NCBI GenBank assembly: GCA_964534275.1
Contig: CAZHQG010000007.1
Coordinates: 1-64,000 of the forward strand
DNA from: HRBIN30 sp964534275
GTDB lineage: Bacteria; Desulfobacterota; Binatia; HRBIN30
Direction of reading: 5' to 3'
DNA: 64,000 bases
Part shown: piece after piece, positions 58,771-64,000 of the stretch
How positions within the stretch are numbered: the first letter of the stretch is position 1
Layout of the letters: each line of letters begins with the position of its first letter
The notes under the pieces: generated by a model
What the model saw: the letters and a program-made list of their open reading frames with translations, nothing else
What the model was told of the DNA's origin: nothing
The model's database searches: none
Made by a program: the position numbers and the translations under genes

Positions 58771-61247
58771 TGCCGTGCGCGAACGGGATCCACAGGATGG
58801 CAGTCATGAGAGAACCGACGCATGAATTTGCCCACTGGCACGGGACCGACCCTGTGTGTGGGATGAAAGTAGATCCTGCCGCGCCTCGCGGCGGCAGCTT
58901 CGAGTGGCAGGGCGTTTCCTTCGGATTCTGCAACCCGCGTTGCCGCGAGCGCTTTGCTGCTCGCCCGGAGGCGTACTTGTATGCAACCGACCCCGTGTGC
59001 GGGATGCGCGTCCTCCGGGGTGCAGCGCCGGGTGGAAGTGTACGCCGCAACGGCACCGAATTTTGGTTTTGTAGCGAGCATTGCCGGCGCCAGTTCGAGG
59101 CAAGAAGCGAGGAGGAACCGGCCAACAAGGAAGCAGGGGAGTACACCTGTCCGATGCACCCGGAAGTGCGGCAGATTGGGCCCGGGATTTGTCCGCTCTG
59201 CGGGATGGCGTTGGAGCCCGTTTCCGGAAGCTGGGACGAAGAAGATCCAGAGCTGGCAGACATGCAGCGGCGCTTTGTGTTTGGCGCTGTCCTGACCGTT
59301 CCGCTGTTGGTGTTGGCGATGGGGCCGATGTGGTTTCGTGGTTCGTGGCAGCCGTTGTTGCCGCACGCCGTGCAACCGTGGTTGGAGTTCGCCTTGGCGA
59401 CGCCAGTCGTGTGGTACGCAGGATGGCCTTTTTTCGAGCGAGCCTGGCTCTCGGTGTCGAGCCGGTCGCCGAACATGTTTACGTTGATCGGACTCGGTGT
59501 AGCCACAGCGTGGACGTACAGTGCCGTGGTCACAGTTGCGCCCCAGTTGGTGCCCTCCGGCCTTGCCGCACATGGCCCCCACGTGCCGGTGTACTTCGAG
59601 GCGGCCGCAGGGATCGTGGTACTGGTCCTGCTTGGACAAGTTCTCGAGTTGCGTGCACGACGTCGCACCGGAGCAGCCATTCGGGAACTGCTGGCACTCG
59701 TACCGCCTACAGCGATCCGCGTGGCTCCGGATGGTTCGGAGACCGAAGTACCTCTCGGGATGGTGCGTCCTGGTGATGTTTTACGCGTGCGGCCGGGAGC
59801 AAAGATTCCCGTGGACGGTGTGGTGATCGAGGGATCCACGACAGTGGACGAATCGATGCTCACCGGAGAACCCCTGCCAGTGGAAAAAACTCGAGGCTCT
59901 CGTGTCACCGGTGGCACCCTGAACGGCAAGGGCAGTATCTTGATGCGGGTCGAGCGCGTTGGCGAAGATACGGTGCTCGCGCACATCGTGCGGCTGGTGC
60001 AACAAGCGCAGCGCACACGCGCACCAATTCAGCGATTGGCCGACCGTGTGTCCGCGGTGTTCGTCCTTGCCGTGCTGGTGGTTGCCGCGGTCACGTTCGT
60101 GGTGTGGCTTTTTGTCGGCCCGGAGCCGCAACTGGCGCACGCGCTGGTGAGTTCTGTTGCAGTGCTGATCATTGCCTGCCCGTGCGCCCTCGGGCTGGCC
60201 ACTCCGATGTCGATCATGGTTGCCACGGGTCGGGGGGCACGCGCTGGGATCTTGGTGAAAAACGCGGAGGCGTTGGAACTGCTCGAAAAGGTCGATGTGC
60301 TGCTGATCGATAAAACCGGAACCCTCACGGAGGGGAAACCGCGGGTGGTTGCGATCCGGTTACGCGGGCAGGAAACAGAGGAGCGAGTCTTGCGGTATGC
60401 TGCCAGTGTGGAGCGAGCCAGCGAGCATCCGCTGGCTCAGGCGGTCGTGCAGGCTGCGGAAGAGCGCACCCTCGCGCTTTGCCCCGTACGGAATGTACAG
60501 GCGGATCCGGGCGGCGGCGTGCGTGGCGAGGTAGAAAATGTACTCGTGACCCTGGGCTCGCCTGCGTATCTGGAGCGTTTGGGCATCGACTCCAAGTGGG
60601 CCAACGCCGAGGTGCAGGCACTGCAAGACGACGGTGCCACCGTCGTAGCCGTGGCGTTTGGGGACCAGGTTGTTGCGGTCCTGGGCGTGGTCGACCCACT
60701 GCGGACCTCGGCGGCTGAAGCCGTTCGCAGCCTCCGCGAGGAGGGTGTCAGGGTCGTGATGCTCACGGGCGACCAGGAGCGGGTCGCAGCAGCAGTCGCT
60801 CGGCGCGTCGGGATCGAAGAATTTGTGGCTGGCGTGTCCCCGGCGGAAAAGGCCGCTTGGGTCCAGCGGTACCGCAACGCTGGACACGTGGTAGCCATGG
60901 CTGGAGACGGTATCAATGATGCGCCCGCGCTGGCGCAAGCCGATGTGGGCATTGCGCTCGCGTCGGGAACGGACATCGCGCTCGAAACCGCAAGCATTGC
61001 GTTGCTCCGGGGAGACTTGCTGGGCGTGTTGCGGGCGCGACGGCTCAGCCGCGCCGCCATGCGCAACATTCGGGAGAACTTATTTCTTGCTTTCGTGTAC
61101 AACGCGGCTGCGGTGCCGATCGCGGCTGGCGTGTTGTACCCGTTTACTGGCTTGCTGCTGAACCCAATGATTGCGGCGGCAACGATGAGTTTCAGCTCCG
61201 TGTCCGTGATTGCGAATGCGCTTCGGCTCTACCGCGTGAAGCTCTGA
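58770..61247 (+). CDS. copA: Copper-exporting P1B-type ATPase with two YHS domains and an HMBD
   Basis: An 825-residue P1B-type ATPase. Instead of the usual HMA (CxxC) domains, the N-terminus has two YHS-like domains (DPVCGMKV ... FCNPRC and DPVCGMRV ... FCSEHC) followed by an HMBD (CPMHPEV ... CPLCGMAL). The ion path has C470-P-C472 in IACPCALGLATP. The phosphorylated D514 lies in DKTGTLTEG, and the His-Pro pair in ASEHPLAQA. TM7 reads FVYNAAAVP and TM8 MSFSSVSVIANALRL, the Cu(I) signature. The start at 58770 forms a TGATG overlap with cusA; an ATG at 58797 or 58806 is possible. It pumps Cu(I) out of the cytoplasm, where the Cus pump could take it further. Confidence 0.9.
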   Translation: MPCANGIHRMAVMREPTHEFAHWHGTDPVCGMKVDPAAPRGGSFEWQGVSFGFCNPRCRERFAARPEAYLYATDPVCGMRVLRGAAPGGSVRRNGTEFWFCSEHCRRQFEARSEEEPANKEAGEYTCPMHPEVRQIGPGICPLCGMALEPVSGSWDEEDPELADMQRRFVFGAVLTVPLLVLAMGPMWFRGSWQPLLPHAVQPWLEFALATPVVWYAGWPFFERAWLSVSSRSPNMFTLIGLGVATAWTYSAVVTVAPQLVPSGLAAHGPHVPVYFEAAAGIVVLVLLGQVLELRARRRTGAAIRELLALVPPTAIRVAPDGSETEVPLGMVRPGDVLRVRPGAKIPVDGVVIEGSTTVDESMLTGEPLPVEKTRGSRVTGGTLNGKGSILMRVERVGEDTVLAHIVRLVQQAQRTRAPIQRLADRVSAVFVLAVLVVAAVTFVVWLFVGPEPQLAHALVSSVAVLIIACPCALGLATPMSIMVATGRGARAGILVKNAEALELLEKVDVLLIDKTGTLTEGKPRVVAIRLRGQETEERVLRYAASVERASEHPLAQAVVQAAEERTLALCPVRNVQADPGGGVRGEVENVLVTLGSPAYLERLGIDSKWANAEVQALQDDGATVVAVAFGDQVVAVLGVVDPLRTSAAEAVRSLREEGVRVVMLTGDQERVAAAVARRVGIEEFVAGVSPAEKAAWVQRYRNAGHVVAMAGDGINDAPALAQADVGIALASGTDIALETASIALLRGDLLGVLRARRLSRAAMRNIRENLFLAFVYNAAAVPIAAGVLYPFTGLLLNPMIAAATMSFSSVSVIANALRLYRVKL

Positions 61248-61422
61248 GTCTCGAAGCGTAGGAAAAAACGGTTGGAGATCGCTTTTCGTCCGGCCTTCCG
61301 TTGTGGACGGCTCGCTTGCGGCATCGCTCGGGCTGCACGAGCACATGTGGTTCTGCGTCGTTACCCCCGGGGTGCGATGGGCTCGCGCGACGCCGCCGAT
61401 GTTCGGTACGAACAGAAGTGCT

Positions 61423-62976
61423 TCAAGGCGCGGGAACGATCTTGAAGACTTCTCCGCCAAGGTCGGCAATGTAGAGTTCGCCCCGGGCATCCTCGCCGAA
61501 GGAGGCAACTTGGTCGATAGAGACGCCGCTGCTCTCGAGCTCCGCGGTACGGTCCTGGTGGTCCGTGGCAATTCCGCCGACCACGCGGAACGTCCGAACC
61601 CAGCCGGAGCAAAAGTCAGCGTAAAAGTACGTGCCTCTTAAATCGGGCATTTTGCAACCACGGTACACGTAGCCTCCGGTGACCGAACAGCCTTGGGAGT
61701 GGTCGTACTCGTGGATGGGTTGTGTAAGCCCGGCTTGATTACACGAGGATCCCGACGGGAAGCAGTGGCCGTTGCCCTCGACGATGTTCCAGCCGTAATT
61801 TTCGCCGCCGGAGGAGCTTGCGGGTTGAAAATTAATTTCCTCGTACCGGTTCTGCCCGACATCCGCGATGTACAAGTCTCCGGTGACCCGGTCGAAGCTG
61901 TACCGCCACGGATTCCGTAACCCGAGAGCCCAGATTTCGTCTAGCGGCGGACTGCTACCCACGAATGGGTTCGTAGGGGGAATGCCGTAAGGTTGCGCCG
62001 CGTCGACATCGATGCGCAGCATCTTGCCTAACAAGCGGCTCGGGTTTTGGGCGTTTCCTTGCGGATCGCCACCGCTCCCACCGTCGCCAAGCCCGATGTA
62101 GAGGTAACCATCGGGCCCGAATGCAAGGTGGCCGCCGTTGTGGTTGCTGTAGGGCTGGGCCACTTGCAAGACGATGCGGGCGGACGAAGGATCGGCGACG
62201 TCAGGGTTTGCGGAAATTCTGTACTCCGCGATGACAGTGTCACCGGCTGTATTCGTGTAGTTGATGAAGAACCGTCCGTTGTCGACAAACTGCGGATGGA
62301 AGGCGAGACCCAGCAGCCCCTGCTCGCTGCCGTTGGAAACGAGAGTGGAGACGTCGAGAAACGGCGTGGGTAGCAACGCTCCCCAGCGAAACACGCGAAT
62401 CCGCCCCGTTTTTTCCACAACGAAAATCCGGCTCACGTCACGCGGGGGCGCGGTGATGTACAAAGGCTGGCTGAGTCCACTGGCAATCCGTTCGGCGCGG
62501 ATTGCTGTACCGGACACCGGAACCACTCCCGCGCACACGTCATTGCAGGCACCACCTTCGATTTGGCAGGTTGGCGAGCAGTTATCGCCGCCAATCACGT
62601 TGCCGTCATCGCATTGTTCGCCAGGTTCGAGTACGCCGTTCCCGCAAGAAGCTCCGGTACACACGTGACCGAATCCGCTGCCAGCGAGCGAAGCATACGG
62701 GAGACCGGTGCTCAGCAAGGCTTGCCGCGCGGTGCACGTGAGGCTGGCCAAGGTTCCCGTCGGACAAAAGGCCTGTACCCGCTGCGCTCGTAAATTCGGG
62801 ATGCGATTGTTCGTCACGCAGCTTCGGCCTTGAGGGAGTTGCCGGACCAAACAGTTTCGCGCCGCTAGGACCACGGCGGCGACGTACTTCGCGGAAGCAC
62901 TCGCGCAGGTCTCTACAGCCCGCGAAGCGACTGGAACAGCGAGGACGGCCAGCGCCGCCCATGGGAACGCCCGCAT
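61423..62976 (-). CDS. Secreted PQQ-type glucose/sorbosone dehydrogenase with Cys-rich repeat
   Basis: A 517-residue exported protein. The signal peptide ends near ASRAVETCASA. The N-terminal part (about 25-145) is Cys-rich and includes the Myxococcus-type repeat CGNGVLEPGEQCDDGNVIG (about residue 109), also found in the protein at 4781-7342. The C-terminal part is a six-bladed propeller of the glucose/sorbosone dehydrogenase family: GLLGLAFHPQFVDNG, SNHNGGHLAFGPDGYLYIG, ALGLRNPWRYSFD and FCSGWVRTF. Members use PQQ to oxidise sugars outside the cytoplasm. GGAGG sits just before the ATG. No PQQ synthesis gene is nearby. Confidence 0.85.
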   Translation of the reverse strand: MRAFPWAALAVLAVPVASRAVETCASASAKYVAAVVLAARNCLVRQLPQGRSCVTNNRIPNLRAQRVQAFCPTGTLASLTCTARQALLSTGLPYASLAGSGFGHVCTGASCGNGVLEPGEQCDDGNVIGGDNCSPTCQIEGGACNDVCAGVVPVSGTAIRAERIASGLSQPLYITAPPRDVSRIFVVEKTGRIRVFRWGALLPTPFLDVSTLVSNGSEQGLLGLAFHPQFVDNGRFFINYTNTAGDTVIAEYRISANPDVADPSSARIVLQVAQPYSNHNGGHLAFGPDGYLYIGLGDGGSGGDPQGNAQNPSRLLGKMLRIDVDAAQPYGIPPTNPFVGSSPPLDEIWALGLRNPWRYSFDRVTGDLYIADVGQNRYEEINFQPASSSGGENYGWNIVEGNGHCFPSGSSCNQAGLTQPIHEYDHSQGCSVTGGYVYRGCKMPDLRGTYFYADFCSGWVRTFRVVGGIATDHQDRTAELESSGVSIDQVASFGEDARGELYIADLGGEVFKIVPAP

Positions 62977-63675
62977 AAAACCTCCAACGGAAGAATTGCC
63001 GTCGAGTTTACCAGCGTTCACAGCCGGAACGAAGCAGACTTTCGTGTCGGTGGTTCGTCCCCCGGATTCCGCGGGAGTCCGCGCAAGGGTGTCGGGCCGC
63101 TGCGCTGTGGCTTTCCGTCGGAGCGCGACCTCGGCTGCGGCTGACCCTTGACCCGTCCGCCCGTGACTGCGGGACGAGCCTTGCTTGCCGCGCGACGTAA
63201 CCGGGTGGTCGGCACTCGGTGCGCCTTCGGATCGCAACAAAGCGACGACCCTGGACCTGTGCCCATCGCAGTGGCGACGCGCATGGTGGCCTCTATGTGG
63301 CCGAGACGCTGGTTCATGGGTGTTGAGTCGGCGCATGGCGGCGAGCCGTCACGACTGGGCGTTTCGCCGGCCAGCGGCTTCTACACGCGCCCTTCACGCA
63401 CGCGGTGCAAGGCGCACGTGGCCGTTGCAAACAGCGAGCTTGGAGGTTGTGCCTGAAACGAGAGTCGAACACCGACTCCCCGGTTTTGAGTCCTTCTTTA
63501 CGGTGACTGGCCCAAGGAAGCCGGGTCCGTTGCTGGCGCCTTGGGCAATGAGGTCGCAGCGCGAGATCTCAGCTTGCGGCAACAAGATTCGGGCAGCAGG
63601 GAGGGGGGTCTGTTGGCGGGCTCTCTTCTCGTGGCCTTGGGAGTCGGGCGCTCGCGCCGTTGTGGCCGACACGTT
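62977..63675. other. 700-bp non-coding stretch at the right edge
   Basis: Between the sugar dehydrogenase start and the argJ stop, both on the minus strand. The longest frames (92-174 codons) have no family match. A short stem, GAGTC/GACTC with a 7-nt loop, is centred near 63464; it resembles a tRNA T-arm but lacks the other arms. No other structure was recognised. Confidence 0.45.
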
Positions 63676-64000
63676 TCAGGTGCGGTATGCGGAGTTGAAA
63701 CGGACGTAGTCCTCGGTCAGGTCCGAGCAAATTCGGGTTGCTTGCGCCGCGCCCGCGCCAAGGTCGATGCTTAACGTGAACTCGGGCTGCGACACGATGG
63801 TGCTCGCCTCGGACTCGCACTCGCGCACGCGTTCGGTGCCTTTTTCCACGACCAGGAGGTCGTTCAGGTAAATCCGCAATCGGTCGGGATCGAACTCCGC
63901 TCCACTGTACCCGAGCGCACAAACCACGCGCCCCATGTACGGATCGCCTCCGTGAAACGCCGCCTTGCAAAGGGGCGAGCGCGCAACGGCGTCGGCAGCA
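63676..64000 (-). CDS. argJ: ArgJ (glutamate N-acetyltransferase), C-terminal part only
   Basis: The last 108 codons of ArgJ, entering from the right edge. ArgJ transfers the acetyl group from N-acetylornithine to glutamate and, in bifunctional forms, also uses acetyl-CoA, in arginine synthesis. The fragment shows GGDPYMGRVVCALGYSGAEF, FTLSIDLGAGAAQAT and the C-terminal DLTEDYVRFNSAYRT, which closely match the family C-terminus. The self-cleaving Thr lies outside the window. Confidence 0.85.
   Translation of the reverse strand, partial: AADAVARSPLCKAAFHGGDPYMGRVVCALGYSGAEFDPDRLRIYLNDLLVVEKGTERVRECESEASTIVSQPEFTLSIDLGAGAAQATRICSDLTEDYVRFNSAYRT

Noticed and set aside
61303..61641. Plus-strand frame after the copper ATPase
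   Set aside because: It overlaps the C-terminal part of the sugar dehydrogenase on the minus strand, with no motifs of its own.
63442..63520. tRNA-like stretch with a T-arm-like stem near 63464
   Set aside because: A GAGTC/GACTC stem and a TTCGA loop can be seen, but no acceptor stem, D-arm or properly paired anticodon arm follows from either strand.
1..64000. Search by eye for CRISPR arrays, insertion sequences, integrases and attachment sites
   Set aside because: No regularly spaced repeats, transposase motifs, terminal inverted repeats or integrase signatures were found.

Overview
The window is GC-rich and densely coded, and comes from a Gram-negative bacterium. Envelope genes show the outer membrane: an Mla-type lipid transporter, an OmpA-family protein, TolC/Cus efflux, LapB and LolA-like proteins. 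Several traits recall uncultured deltaproteobacterial-grade lineages (Myxococcota, Desulfobacterota or Binatota): Myxococcus-type Cys-rich repeats, a Thr/Pro-rich secreted protein, thiolase/DUF35 pairs, an AidB-like acyl-CoA dehydrogenase and an amidohydrolase. This placement is inferred from gene content only. No rRNA, tRNA, CRISPR, phage or insertion sequence was found.

Layout. 0-4.5 kb: an edge hypothetical gene, a parvulin isomerase coupled to an AidB-like dehydrogenase, and a divergent DoxX/flavin reductase pair. 4.8-11 kb: a large secreted Thr/Pro- and Cys-rich protein, a UbiB-family kinase, a SurA-N/DsbA fusion and a LolA-like protein. 11-18 kb, minus strand: a tight run of DUF35, thiolase, UbiB kinase, proA, nadD, rsfS and a LapA-LapB fusion, with several stop/start overlaps. 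18-25 kb, plus strand: an MltD-like transglycosylase, an orphan histidine kinase, a second DUF35/thiolase pair and an amidohydrolase behind a perfect 16-bp palindrome. 25-30 kb, minus strand: a parC-parE pair (4-nt overlap) and a Bcp peroxiredoxin. 30-38 kb: a beta-propeller protein, an epoxide-hydrolase-like enzyme, a three-gene operon of two R2-like diiron proteins plus a zinc-ribbon protein, and a PAS/GAF histidine kinase. 38-43 kb: DUF456, a zinc alcohol dehydrogenase, EVE and tandem-glutaredoxin proteins, a VOC protein and an OmpA protein with a good promoter and a clear terminator hairpin.

43-51.5 kb, minus strand: a seven-gene run of mlaE (with fused STAS domain), mlaF, mlaD, a PqiC-like lipoprotein, an active and an inactive M16 peptidase, and a TMTC-like membrane protein. 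52-61 kb, plus strand: a copper/silver module in which a short Cys-rich secreted protein is followed by cusC, cusB, cusA and a copA-type ATPase, the last four overlapping end to start. Metal-binding motifs recur in every part of it: CCC clusters, HMBD and YHS domains, the CusA methionine triad and a Cys-bearing CusA insert. The right edge holds a PQQ-type sugar dehydrogenase and the 3' end of argJ.

The best candidates for something under-described are the tandem diiron operon with its palindromic upstream site, and the copper module with its Cys-rich leader gene, paired hairpins and CusA insert.
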